The position numbers and the translations under genes are program-made. Shown here one piece after another: positions 53,265 through 64,000 of a stretch of 64,000 nucleotides of DNA. Source of the stretch: Magicicada septendecula (lineage: Eukaryota; Arthropoda; Insecta; Hemiptera; Cicadidae); assembly GCA_034769895.1 (NCBI GenBank), contig JAWRYS010001475.1, positions 62,001-126,000 on the forward strand. The letters run 5' to 3'. Under the pieces are notes generated by a model. That model was not told the DNA's origin. It saw only the letters and a list, made by a program, of their open reading frames with translations, and did no database searches. Every line of letters starts with the position of its first letter. Within the stretch, counting starts at the first letter, position 1.

Positions 53265-54000
53265 AGTTCGAAAGCACTTGAAATTGTAGATTTTGTAGGC
53301 ACTTTGTTTACACAGAGTATTTATGGGCATGTTAAAAAGATATTATCGAATCAAGGTTAGCAATTTCAGAATAAGAAATGGCAATCTGAGCTCGAGAAGC
53401 ATCACACACAGGCAGTATTGACCGCGATCCGGAGACCTCAAGGTAATCTTGCGGAAAGGGTAAATAGGGAATTAGGAAGACTATTCAGGACGTACTGTAA
53501 TACCAATCAGAGTAAATGGCCTGAATATCTCGAGTTTTTCGAGCAAGCCATCAATGGGAATTACAATGATACAACTGGATTCACTCCTAGGGAACTTCAC
53601 TCCGGAGCGATGCCTAAGCTTGTATGGGATGAATATGTAAACTGAGTCGCCATACAAAACTTACCTGTTCCAAATGAAGTTAAGCATTTAGAAGATAGGA
53701 GACGTATTAAAGAGTCCACAGGAACGCACAGAAAAGTTTAATAAGGAACATAAACTTCTAACATTCAAAGTAGGCGAGATGGTTCTTCTAAAGTTGTTAA
53801 ACGTTGGTCGTAGTGAAGATAATACAGCTGCTAAATTCTTTCGTTATATAATGGACCTTCCTTATTATCCGAGCAAGTTGGTAAAAATACTTCCATTGTT
53901 ACTAATCCTACAACTAACCATACCATTGGTAAATTCCATGCATCATCTTTATGCAAATATTATGTTAAAGAATGAACTGTTCGTGTATATCAGGGTATAT
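53265..54000 (+). pseudogene. Gypsy-like integrase relic
   Basis: Broken plus-strand frames read EIVDFVGTLFTQSIYGHVKKILSNQG, then KKWQSELEKHHTQAVLTAIRRPQGNLAERVNRELGRLFRTYC (Glu of the DDE triad in AERVNREL) and WPEYLEFFEQAINGNYNDTTGFTPRELHSG. This is the second half of a Gypsy-type integrase core plus its C-terminal region. In-frame stops follow 53645, so it is dead. It may belong to the same family as nearby LTR-like pieces but no link was shown. Confidence 0.75.
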
Positions 54001-54009
54001 AATGTATGA

Positions 54010-56690
54010 CTATATTGCAACAAATTGTATAAAGAAAAATATAAATGTATTTAAGTATGTGAGGTGCGATGTCGGAATATGTGGAGAAATGTTTGGAAAC
54101 TGTCTAAGATAAGGAGATACGACGTCATCAAATGTTATTATGGTTTATCTTGTGAGGACATATTATTCAGAATCTGACCACGTGGAATTGTTTATTTTTG
54201 TTCTGTCAAAAAGTGGAACTGTCAAACAGAGATGAAATAATTTAGTTTTGGGAAGAGTATTTATTTATTTGGTTTTGTTTCTGTTTATATTTTTTGTGAT
54301 GTATTGTTTTTAGTTTTAAAAAAAATTGTAAATATGTAAACAATTTTTTTTATACATGGAGGGGACTACAAACAGAACACAGTATAGTAAGTTCATTTAA
54401 GTGGAATGCTAATGCTAAACACATTTTCTGACAGCCATAGACATGTTTTAAATTGATTTTGTTCTTTTCCTTGTAAAGTAGTCGTAAGTTATGAACCAAG
54501 CTATGTTTTAAAAAGTATGTATGTCAAAATGTTCACAATTTTATACTCTTTTATGTCATGTAAAATTATTGTGTGTCAGTGCACGGGTGTCCATGTGATT
54601 TATATTTTATTTAATAACTTCATTGAAAATTAACATTTAGTTCTGAAACTTGGACAGGGTATTCTCATGGTTATAAGCTACATTTTTCATATACTCAGTT
54701 CTCCACACCTATAAATTTTATATGGTTTTTAAAAATGAAATCAGTCACATTTTATTTTTATCTCCAAGAAAGTAATAAAATTTGTAGATTAAATCTCGAT
54801 AGGCATTTGCAGAATCAGACAGAGTTTCAGCCTGATTTATGGGTGCCATTAAGAACATCTATGACATTGCTAGGTTTTCCACCAATCAGGTGTAAAAATT
54901 ATGAGTCGGATACTTACAGCATATGGGAGTTTCTTCCAAAGTCTTGCCGTAGAAAACTCACTGTCACGAGATTTTTGTGACAAGACAAGTCGATTTCCTT
55001 AAGATTTAGAAGTTGGTTCACAGTTCAAGTTCTTCGTAACCATTGCCATTATAGAACTCAGATAATTTTAAGTAGATCATTTCTAGTGTTTTTCGCATAA
55101 AGTGGAAGATTTTCCATTAGGGGCAGATTATCTACCGAGATAGTCTGAGAGTTAACGCGAGAACACTTCAAGAAGCCGGATTTGTGTAAGCTTAATACAC
55201 AATCTACTTTTGCCCAGTTGTGATCCCTGATATTAAGATTACTCAAGTTATAAACAATAACAGTTTCATATCGCAGTTGTGTGTGTGTGTGTGTGTGTGT
55301 GCAAAGACGTGAATTGCTAACACAGTAGTCAACGAGCAACACGCAGAGTTGTAGCGGTGCAAACAAGCAGTGTGGGGAGGGCCTGATGTCTACACAAACA
55401 GTTGGAATTCTACATACAAGTAACATGTAAAACAAGCCAATAGACTCATTTATTGAAACACAATTATTTAATAAACAATTTTATATTATAAAGCCATAAG
55501 ACAATAGTAAATTTTAATGTGTTAATGAATAAAAATTTTCCTACCTCCAGATATACTCTGTTGTAATAATTTCAATGTACCCTATCTATGTAGTTTTAAT
55601 TTGTATTATTGCATAGATAGTATTTGGCACCTTCAACGTGGTTGGCATGAGTTAATTAGTTAATACTTAGTTGTCATTAAAGTACCGTAATATTTTATCT
55701 TCAGTCAAGAACTCATCACTCATTTTGGAATGTAGAATTACAAAAAAATTTCACTTTAAAAATTCAAACACTCCACAAGCCAACACTATACCAAACATGT
55801 AGTTCACAACAAGGAGCTATCACAAACACTGACACATAAAGCATTGGAAATTAGTAGTTTGGACATCATAGACAGTACAAACTGTCTAGTAATATACTGA
55901 ACTAATGTTGAATTATAAAGAAACAGTATACATGCAGCAATTAAAATACAGTGGCAGAAATAACCTACGTGGTTTAAATACAACACAGACACACAGAGAA
56001 ATGCTAAGTCGCATAAACTTGGGGATGTATCTGTGCCCATCATTTTGCCAAGCAATAACACAAATGTGTTAAGGAACCACCAAGACTCTTTAAAGTTGTA
56101 GCAGGCAAAAATCTTGTGTGATACATGAAAAGTATATCTACATATGGCAAAAAAAAGACTTTCAATTTTCACTATAAATACAAATGTTAATGTAATTCAT
56201 GCAGTGATAAACTGAATTACAAGATAGACATGTACCAATGATTTCACACTATATCACAATGTATAATTTAATTTCAATTCATAGGGTAAAATATTTCACA
56301 TTCTTATTTTTCACTGCCAAATATAAAAAACTTATTGCAGTATGATTTAATTTATTTGTTATTTATGCTTGTTTTGAGGTTTTTGTTTATAAACATTACA
56401 GTGATGTTTCATTACTATAATAAAACTTCTAGGGTGATAGAAATTATGCCTACATACTAGACAGTGATGGTTCTTAATAGTATAATGGATTAATTACAAA
56501 TTGACTTAATTATGGATTCATTATATAGTATAATTTATGCTCAGATAAAATACTCAACCAAAAAACTTGTTACACATATTACATTGTTCTTATTTTATGA
56601 TGTTATTCATGACACATTCTGCCACATTAATTATTTTTGTACAAACATTTCACTGTTACTTCTTAATGACAGAATGTATTACTTTGTCGT
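54010..56690. other. Intergenic DNA, no gene seen
   Basis: AT-rich DNA with a short GT run (55279-55302). An 81-codon frame at 54735-54980 has no recognised motif. Nothing else supported. Confidence 0.4.
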
Positions 56691-56893
56691 AACAAATAGG
56701 TTAGACATGTAAATGTTTACGTGCAAAAATCGCACTAGTACTTCTTAGTACTAGCATGTGTTTTACTGCCATAATGTAATAACTTGTGTTTTGTCAAACT
56801 ACCTGATCCAGTAAATGATTATGTATAAACTTGTGTTGTGACAAGTGGCCTAACTGAGTAAATGATTTTGAACAAACGTCGCACTGGTACTTC

Positions 56894-57865
56894 TTAATGC
56901 CAGAATGTATTAACTTGTCTTGACAAATGGCCTGGCTGTGTAAATGATTTTGAACAAACATCGCACTGGTACTTAATGCCAGAATGTATTAACTTGTGTT
57001 TTGACAAAGTGCCTGACAAAGTAAATGGTTCTGAACAAACATCGCACTGGTACTCCTTAGTGCCAGAATGTATTAACTTGTGTTTTGACAAGGTGCTTGA
57101 ATCAGTAAATAATTTTGAACAAACATCGCACTGGTACTTAATGCTAGAATGTAATAACTTGTGTTGTGACAAACTGCATGAATAAGTAAATGATTTTAAA
57201 CAAACATCGCACTGGTACTTCTTTATGCCAGAATGTATTACCTTGTGTCTTGACAAATTTCCTGACTGAGTAAATGATTTTGAACAAACATCGCACTGGT
57301 ACTCCCTAATGCCAGAATGTATTAACTTGTGTTGTGACAAACTGCCTGACAGAGTAAATGATTTTGAACAAACATCGCACTGGTACTTCTTAAGGTCAGA
57401 ATGTATTAACTTGTGTTGTGACAAATGGTCTGACCGAGTAAATGATTTTGAACAAACATCGCACTGGTACTCCTTAATGCCAGAATGTATTAACTTGTGT
57501 TTTGACAAACTGCCTGACTGAGTAAATGATTTTGAACAAACATCGCACTGGTACTCCTTAACGCCAGTATGTATTAACTTGTGTCTAAACAAATTGCCTG
57601 ACAGAGTAAATGATTTTGAACAAACATCGCACTGGTACTTCTTAATGTCAGAATGAATTAACTTGTGTTTTGGCAAATAGTTTGACCGAGTAAATGATTT
57701 TGAACAAACATCACACTGGTACTTCTTTATGCCAGAATGTATGAACTTGTGTTTCTTCTTTTTGCAAACAGATAGATTCTGACTTGACTTTCTGCTGCAT
57801 ACTTCAGAATCCAGAGTACGATTCACTTCTGCACAGATATTATTCACTGGTGTAAATACATAACC
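56894..57865 (-). CDS. C2H2 zinc-finger protein, terminal exon (unit A)
   Basis: Leftward exon beginning after a TTTGTTGCAG acceptor (exon start 57865) with GYVFTPVNNICAEV. After a basic linker come nine complete C2H2 fingers of the form YQCDVCSKSFTxSxxLSxHKLIHS and a tenth that ends prematurely (HLSRQVNTFWH). Linkers are HSGIKK instead of the classical TGEKP. Two fingers lack one linker residue. Such arrays bind DNA and act as transcription regulators. The 5' exon(s) lie outside the recognised sequence. The nearest ATG upstream of the acceptor is intronic, so the exon start is preferred. The degenerate last finger and shortened linkers suggest relaxed constraint or recent recombination. Confidence 0.75.
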   Translation of the reverse strand, partial: GYVFTPVNNICAEVNRTLDSEVCSRKSSQNLSVCKKKKHKFIHSGIKKYQCDVCSKSFTRSNYLPKHKLIHSDIKKYQCDVCSKSFTLSGNLFRHKLIHTGVKEYQCDVCSKSFTQSGSLSKHKLIHSGIKEYQCDVCSKSFTRSDHLSQHKLIHSDLKKYQCDVCSKSFTLSGSLSQHKLIHSGIREYQCDVCSKSFTQSGNLSRHKVIHSGIKKYQCDVCLKSFTYSCSLSQHKLLHSSIKYQCDVCSKLFTDSSTLSKHKLIHSGTKEYQCDVCSEPFTLSGTLSKHKLIHSGIKYQCDVCSKSFTQPGHLSRQVNTFWH

Positions 57866-58294
57866 CTGCAACAAATGAATATGAAACTGTAATAATAAAT
57901 AACTAGACCACTGCAGCACTAGAGACCACTAGTGCTAGAAACCATGGACTGTCCGTGAAGTAGCTCTTAGCTTGCAAGAATTAACCTTACCCTATATATG
58001 ATCACAGTATTTCATTACTATTCGTATGAATAGATTTTTATAAAAACAAATTTGCATATAATATACTGGTATCTGTCTGTTTTATATATATTTTTCAATA
58101 GGTGAGATTTGCATATAAAATAATTATTTCATTCTTGACATATGATAGCAAGTTAAAATGAGAATTGGTTGAAGCATAGGTTGCACGTTGCAATACTGTA
58201 AAATAGACAGTAAGAATCATCTCAGAATTGTTAGATTAAGTTGATTTTTGACTGTATAAAAAATAACAAGTGTTGTGAAGTAATGCAAACATAT

Positions 58295-58891
58295 TGTTAC
58301 GATAGGCTCACTGAGTGTCGTATGGTACAGTGGAAAACAAATTACAAGACACCAATGAAGTCACTAAAAACCCAGCTTTAATTATCACATTTAACAGTAT
58401 ATAATCAACACGTTATTCAACAAGTTTATACTCGTACAATAATTCAAGTTAATCTGTCCACACAATTAATAATGTCAACTATAAAGAATTCCAAATTATA
58501 ATCACTTTCACTTTCAGTAATACACCAGTTGAAATGCACTGTGTAAATCGCCTAACAATAACTCAAAACTCACTTGAATGAATCACCACATAAACTGAAA
58601 CTAAGCGTTGCTGAATGCTTGTATTTATACACCGCTGAGATTCCTGAATAATCCATAATACGCGTCAGCACTGCTAGAAAATACTAGAGCGTAATTGCTT
58701 GCAGCCTTGAACACAGTGCGTGTGTACCAGTGAGTCTGGAACAGTCCCGTTAATGCATGTAAAGAATCACATACACACACAACATTACAGCTGGTTCTGC
58801 TGGGATAGCCGAGAAACATGTAAAACATTCTGTAATGGCATAGCAATATGCATAAACATATGGCGAGTGCGGCGTGAGGAACAGTGTTACA
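58295..58891. repeat. LTR-like dispersed repeat, copy 2
   Basis: Starts TGTTACGATAGGCTCACTGA and ends AACAGTGTTACA (597 bp). Related to 6064-6636 and nearly identical to 61879-62471. TG...CA ends suggest a solo LTR. Confidence 0.6.
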
Positions 58892-59194
58892 AAATAACAA
58901 TAAAAAACAAAATAAAAAAAATTAAATCACTTATGTAAATCAAATGTCCGACAGAAGACTTATACTAGAATGTGCATGAAATACAGACCTATCTGGTATA
59001 CGTTAATAATACAAAGAATGAAATATGATTTGTTTCATTAAAATGGCTTTATGACCCATGAGAAAAGCAATAAAATGATACTGGTGTTATTTGCACATTT
59101 TACATTGTTAATAGAAAATTTCTTACAAGTAGAATGTTATCTAGACTGTAGCCATAAGGGTTACGGAACATTTTGACTAATGAAATTGGCTAAT

Positions 59195-59765
59195 ATATTT
59201 TTTGGATCTCACAGTTACCAAACATACAGCTAAATTAAATTTCAAAATTTACAGGAAACCAACCACCACCCATGCGGTTATACACACGAAATCCCATCAT
59301 CCGTTTTCACAGAAGATGGCAGTATTTAATTGTTTCATACATAGACTATTATCAATACCTATCAACAAGGATGATTTCCTTGATGAGTTTAACGCTATAA
59401 AATATGTAGGTTTGGCTAATTGTTACAACAGCTCATTATTGGTAAGCTTCTCAAAAAACAAAAACTATAGGTTAAACCCCAATTAGGACAAGATGTAAAA
59501 CCGTTTGTTACAACTGCTTATACTGGCATAATGCCAAAAATTTTTAACATCTACGTTAAGTAAAATTAACATAATGTAAATTTTCAAGACAAATAATATA
59601 ATGAATATACTCCGCCATAATAATAGTATCACTCCACTAGAAAAGAAAACGGGTGTATATAAATTGTCGTGTGATGATTGCGATTGTTTTTATATTGGCC
59701 AAACTGGGAGGGGTGTCCTACATAGATTTAACGAACACACACCAAAACATAATTTAAAAAATTAG
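59195..59765 (+). pseudogene. Penelope-like element 3' fragment (unit A)
   Basis: First comes YFLDLTVTKHTAKLNFKIYRKPTTTHAVIHTKSHHPFSQKMAVFN, the C-terminal reverse-transcriptase region of Penelope-like elements. Further on, in another frame, NSITPLEKKTGVYKLSCDDCDCFYIGQTGRGVLHRFNEH carries the GIY-YIG endonuclease motif (VYKL ... FYIGQTGR ... EH). Frames are broken between the two. The element is truncated on both sides and inactive. Confidence 0.82.
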
Positions 59766-60216
59766 ACTTCACTTAATAACATAAAATCCAACTATGCATG
59801 ACATTTAATTTCAAGCAATAATACATACATAGACATCACATCGAATTTAAAACCATTACACATTTGTAATAAAGGCTAATGTTTGGTGATATAAAGTAAT
59901 TTAGAGCTAGGTATATTATACCCATTTCTGACCTTTATAGTGGGGTGATTAGGTTATCATTTTTGGGACTGGGTTATGCAACGTTACATACTTTATGTCG
60001 TGACAAATAGGTTAGACATGTAAATGTTTATGTGCAAATATCGCACTAGTACTTCTTAGCACTAGCATGTGTTTTACTGCCATAATGTAATAACTTGTGT
60101 TTTGTCAAACTGCCTTATCCAGTAAATGATTCTGTACAAACATCTCACTAATACTTCTTAATGCCAGAATGGAATGACTGAGTAAATGTTTTGGTACAAA
60201 CATTTGATTGCTACCT

Positions 60217-61449
60217 TTAACTTCTAAAATGTATAAACTTGTGTTTTGACAAATGGGCTGACTGTGTAAATGATTTTGAACAAACGACGCACTGGTACTT
60301 CTTAATGCCAGAATGTATTAACTTGTGTTGTGACAAACTGCCTGACTGAGTAAATGATTTTGAACAAACATCGCACTGGTACTTCTTAATGCCAGAATGT
60401 ATTAACTTGTGTTTTGACAAAGTGCCTGACAAAGTAAATGATTTTGAACAAACATCGCACTGGTACTCCTTAATGACAGAATGTATTAACTTGTGTTGTG
60501 ACAAATTGCATGAATGAGTAAATGATTTAGAACAAACATCGCACTGGTACTTCTTAGTGCCAGAATGTATTAACTTGTGTTGTGACAAATGGCCTGGCTG
60601 TGTAAATGATTTTGAACAAACATCGCACTGGTACTCCTTAATGCCAGAATGTATTAACTTGTGTTGTGACAAACTGCCTGACTGAGTAAATGATTTTGAA
60701 CAAACATCGCACTGGTATTTCTTAATGCCAGAATGTATTAACTTGTGTTGTGACAAATGGGCTGACTGTGTAAATGATTTTGAACAAACATCGCACTGGT
60801 ACTCCTTAATGCCAGAATGTATTAACTTGTGTTGTGACAAACTGCCTGACAGAGTAAATGATTTTGAACAAACATCGCACTGGTACTTCTTAAGGTCAGA
60901 ATGTATTAACTTGTGTTGTGACAAATGGTCTGACAGAGTAAATGATTTTGAACAAACATCGCACAGGTACTTCTTAATGCCAGAATGTATTAACTTGTGT
61001 TTTGACAAAGTGCGTGACTGAGTAAATGATTTTGAACAAACATCGCACTGGTACTCCTTAATGCCAGAATGTATTAACTTGTGTTGTGACAAACTGCCTG
61101 ACTGAGTAAATGATTTTGAACAAACATCGCACTGGTACTCCTTAATGCCAGAATGTATTAACTTGTGTTGTGACAAACTGCCTGAATGAGTAAATGATTT
61201 TGAACAAACATCGCACTGGTACTTCTTAATGCCAGAATGAATTAACTTGTGTTGTGACAAATTGCCTGACCGAGTAAATGATTTTGAACAAACATCGCAC
61301 TTGTACTCCTTAATGCCAGAATGTATTAACTTGTGTTTCTTCTTTTTGCAAACAGATTGATTCTGACTTGACTTTCTGCTGCATACTTCAGAATCCAGAG
61401 TACGATCCACTTCTGCACAGATATTATTCACTGGTGTAAATACGTAACC
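60217..61449 (-). CDS. C2H2 zinc-finger protein, terminal exon (unit B)
   Basis: Leftward exon starting after a TTTGTTCCAG acceptor with GYVFTPVNNICAEV and the same basic linker as unit A. It has thirteen C2H2 fingers of the YQCDVCSKSFTQSGSLSQHKLIHSGIKK type, ending with HKFIHFRS. Finger-contact residues vary (RSGNLSQ, HSGSLSQ, QSRTLSK, LSDHLSQ, QSAHLSQ, QPGHLSQ, HSCNLSQ and others) while the framework is almost invariant. That is the pattern of a young, expanding array. All 13 fingers keep their Cys and His residues, so this copy looks more intact than unit A. Upstream exons were not identified. Confidence 0.78.
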   Translation of the reverse strand, partial: GYVFTPVNNICAEVDRTLDSEVCSRKSSQNQSVCKKKKHKLIHSGIKEYKCDVCSKSFTRSGNLSQHKLIHSGIKKYQCDVCSKSFTHSGSLSQHKLIHSGIKEYQCDVCSKSFTQSGSLSQHKLIHSGIKEYQCDVCSKSFTQSRTLSKHKLIHSGIKKYLCDVCSKSFTLSDHLSQHKLIHSDLKKYQCDVCSKSFTLSGSLSQHKLIHSGIKEYQCDVCSKSFTQSAHLSQHKLIHSGIKKYQCDVCSKSFTQSGSLSQHKLIHSGIKEYQCDVCSKSFTQPGHLSQHKLIHSGTKKYQCDVCSKSFTHSCNLSQHKLIHSVIKEYQCDVCSKSFTLSGTLSKHKLIHSGIKKYQCDVCSKSFTQSGSLSQHKLIHSGIKKYQCVVCSKSFTQSAHLSKHKFIHFRS

Positions 61450-61878
61450 CTGGAACAAATGAATATGAAACTAATAATAAATAACTAGAACACTGCAGCA
61501 CTAGAGACCACTAGTGCTAGAAACCATGGACTATCCATGAAGTAGCTTTTAGCTTGCAAAAATTAACTTTACCACACAGTACCTTAAAGTATTGCATTAC
61601 TATTCATATGAAAAATAGATTTTTATGAAAACAAATTTGTATATAATATACTGGTATCTGTGCGTTTTATATATATTTTTCAATAGGTGAGATTTGCACA
61701 TAAAATAATAATTTCAGTCTTGACATATGATAGCATGTTAAAATGAGAAGTGGTTGAAGTATAGGTTGCATGTTGCAATACTGTAAAATAGACAGTAAGA
61801 ATCATCTCAGAATTGTTAGATTAAGTTGATTTTTGACTGTATAAAAAATAATGAGTGTTGTGAAGTAGTGCAAATCTA

Positions 61879-62471
61879 TTATTACGATGGGCTCAATGAG
61901 TGTCGTATGGTACAGTGGAAAACAAATTACAAGACACCAATGAAATCACTAAAACACAGCTTTATCACAATTAACAGTTTGTAATCAACACGTTATTCAA
62001 CAAGTTTATACTCGTACAATAATTCAAGTTAATCTGTCCACACAAATAATAATGTCAACTATAAAGAATTCCAAACTATAATCACTTTCACTTTCAGTAA
62101 TACACCAGTTGAAATGCACTGTGTAAATCACCTAACAATAACTCAAACCTCACTTGAATGAATCACTACTTAAACTGAAACTAAGCGTTGCTGAATGCTT
62201 GTACTTATACCCCGCTGAGATTTCTGAATAATCCATAATACACATCAGCACTACTAGAAAATACTGGAGCGTAATTGCTTGCAGCCTTGAACACAGTGCG
62301 TGCGTACCGATGAGTCTGGAACAGTCCCGTTAATGCATGTAAAGAATTACGTACACACACAACATTACAGCTGGTTCTGCTGGGATAGCCGAGAAACATG
62401 TAAAACATTCTGTAATGGCATAGCAATATGCATAAGCATATGGGCCATGCAGCGTGAGGAACAGTGTTACA
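61879..62471. repeat. LTR-like dispersed repeat, copy 3
   Basis: Unit-B counterpart of 58295-58891, with the first bases mutated (TATTATTACGATGG) and the same AACAGTGTTACA end. Confidence 0.6.
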
Positions 62472-62759
62472 AAATATCAATAAAAAACTAATTAAAAATT
62501 AAATCAATTTTATGTAAATCAAATGTCCGACAGAAGACTTATACTAGAATGTGCATAAAATACTGGTATATGTTAATAATACAAAGAATGAAATATATGA
62601 TTTTTTTCATTAAAATGGTTTTATGACCCAAGAGAAAAGCAATAAAATGATACTGGTGTTATTTGCACATTTTACATTGTTAATAGAAAATTTCTTACAA
62701 GTAGAATGTTATCTAGACTGTAGCCATAAGGGTTACGGAACATTTTGACTTATGAAATT

Positions 62760-63535
62760 AGCTAATATATTTTTTTGGATCTCACAGTTACCAAACATAT
62801 AGATAAATTAAATTTCAAAATTTACAGGAAACCAACCACCACCCATGCAGTTATACACACGAAATCCCATCATCCGTTTTCACAGAAGATGGCAGTATTT
62901 GTTTCATACATAGACTATTATCAATACCTATCAACAAGGATGATTTCCTTGATGAGTTGAACGCAATAAAATATATAGATTTGGCTAATGGTTACAACAG
63001 CTCACTATTTGATATGCTTCTAAAAAAAAAAAACAAAAACTAGAGGTTAAACCCCAATCAAGACGTAAAACCGTTTGTTACAACCGCTGATACTGGCATA
63101 ATGTCAAAAATTTTAACTTCTACGTTAAGGAAAATTACATCATAAAAATTTTCAAGATAAATAACAATATAATGAATATACTCCACCATAATAATAGTAT
63201 CACTCCACTAGAAAAGAAAACGGGTGTATATAAATTGTCTTATGATGATTGTGATTGTTTTTATATTGGCCAAACTGGGAGGGGTGTCCTACAGAGATTT
63301 AACGAACACACACCAAAACATAATTTTTAAAAATTAGACTTCACTTAATAACATAAAATCCAACTATGCATGACATTTAATTTCAAGCAATAATACATAC
63401 ATAGTCTTCACATCAAATTTAAAACCCTTACACATTTGCAATAAAGGCCAGTACATGAACGCTTTAGAGGAGTTCGAAATTTACAAAGCATACAATAACA
63501 CACACAGTCAGGATTTCATATTGAATACTAACTGA
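62760..63535 (+). pseudogene. Penelope-like element 3' fragment (unit B)
   Basis: Counterpart of 59195-59765: LDLTVTKHIDKLNFKIYRKPTTTHAVIHTKSHHPFSQKM, then NSITPLEKKTGVYKLSYDDCDCFYIGQTGRGVLQRFNEH. It extends further, to GQYMNALEEFEIYKAYNN and a stop near 63533, close to the normal end of such proteins. Frame breaks show it is inactive. Confidence 0.82.
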
Positions 63536-63539
63536 ACTT

Positions 63540-64000
63540 TAAATTGAACCCACTGTATGATACAACCTTGAACTTGCAAAAACATTTGTAGACAACTTCA
63601 GTATCCGGGTACTGAAGTATACAGAAGTAGCAACCAGTATACTGTACTGTAATGTATTACTAAGTGAATGAATTAAAACTGAGTGTAATTAATAAAACCA
63701 AACGTTAATTTTAAAAAATTAGAGTTTAATGACACTGGACTACAAAATTAATTACAAACGAAAAACAAAACAAAACATATAGTACCATGGATTTACGCTT
63801 TTTTTTTAAGAATTGTTCTAGCACTGGCTGCTTCAAACCGATACACCATTTTCTCGGTGCTAAAGATTGAAGTCGTTTAAGATCATAAGCTGAATACAAT
63901 ATGTCTTGCCTTCTGTTTCGGCCCACTTTTTGAACAGTCTCAAGCATGGGCGTAGACAGAAATTTTGTTAGGGGGGGCCATACACAACATTGATTTATTC
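63540..64000. other. Intergenic DNA, no gene seen
   Basis: A 73-codon minus-strand frame (63947-63726) has no recognised motif. The final bases (GGGGGGGCCATACACAAC) may be the edge of a further repeat cut by the window end. Confidence 0.35.

Larger units (their letters stand above)
56691..59980. repeat. Tandem segmental duplication, unit A
   Basis: Homologous to 60002-63430 with an offset of about 3,311 bp at the left edge. It contains a zinc-finger terminal exon, an LTR-like repeat and a Penelope-like fragment in the same order and orientation as unit B. The Penelope end is shorter here than in unit B. Confidence 0.9.
60002..63430. repeat. Tandem segmental duplication, unit B
   Basis: Second unit of the duplication described for 56691-59980. 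It is longer in the zinc-finger array (13 versus 10 fingers) and carries more of the Penelope-like 3' end. Confidence 0.9.

Noticed and set aside
56976-57521. Plus-strand frames MPECINLCFDK... in both zinc-finger arrays
   Set aside because: Periodic antisense of the C2H2 repeats, open only because the unit lacks stops in that frame.
1-64000. CRISPR arrays, tRNA or rRNA genes
   Set aside because: No regularly spaced short repeats with unique spacers and no cloverleaf or rRNA-like sequence were seen on reading; the tandem repeats found have no spacers.

Overview
The window reads as an arthropod, most likely insect, genome segment. It has AT-rich intergenic DNA, many dinucleotide microsatellites, relics of several eukaryotic transposon superfamilies (pogo/Tigger, Helitron, piggyBac, hAT, Gypsy-like LTR, Penelope-like, probably a non-LTR element) and intron-containing C2H2 zinc-finger sequences. 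Nothing prokaryotic was seen. I cannot name the species.

The centrepiece is a complete Maverick/Polinton element of the adintovirus-like kind at 7283-30906 (23,624 bp). It has a perfect 6-bp target duplication (TTAATT), 5'-AG...CT-3' termini and terminal inverted repeats of 767 and 769 bp that differ at only about three sites, so insertion was recent. From left to right it carries: left TIR; a spliced RING-H2 gene (minus strand); protein-primed family B DNA polymerase (minus, three frame changes); a short divergent promoter region; then a plus-strand block. That block holds a BIR-only protein, an unrecognised protein, a small RVTF-motif ORF, an integrase with chromodomain, a Cys-containing unknown, the packaging ATPase (one frame change), a Polinton-conserved acidic protein, a secreted matrix metalloproteinase, a fibre-like repeat protein, a phospholipase A2 with basic tail, an adenain-type protease, penton, a small basic protein, the major capsid protein and a BIR-RING IAP. 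Three small genes of unknown function and a repeat-rich right subterminal region follow, before the right TIR.

The gene set describes a virus-like life cycle. Integrase and polymerase would insert and copy the genome. Capsid, penton, protease and ATPase would build and fill particles. PLA2 and the fibre protein would serve entry. The IAPs, RING protein and possibly the metalloproteinase would act on the host. The TIRs contain consensus E2F and ETS/CRE sites, which would suit replication tied to host S phase. The frame changes in the polymerase and ATPase mean this copy is either recently broken or slightly mis-sequenced.

Left flank (1-7276): AT-rich DNA, a pogo/Jerky-type transposase relic, a Helitron helicase fragment and an LTR-like repeat. 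Right flank (30913-64000): piggyBac and hAT transposase relics, two copies of a Tigger-like MITE, a 126-bp tandem repeat, LTR plus gag of a retrotransposon, a LINE-like and a Gypsy integrase fragment, then a tandem segmental duplication of about 3.3 kb (56.69-63.43 kb). Each duplicated unit holds a C2H2 zinc-finger terminal exon, an LTR-like repeat and a Penelope-like fragment. No tRNA, rRNA or CRISPR was seen.
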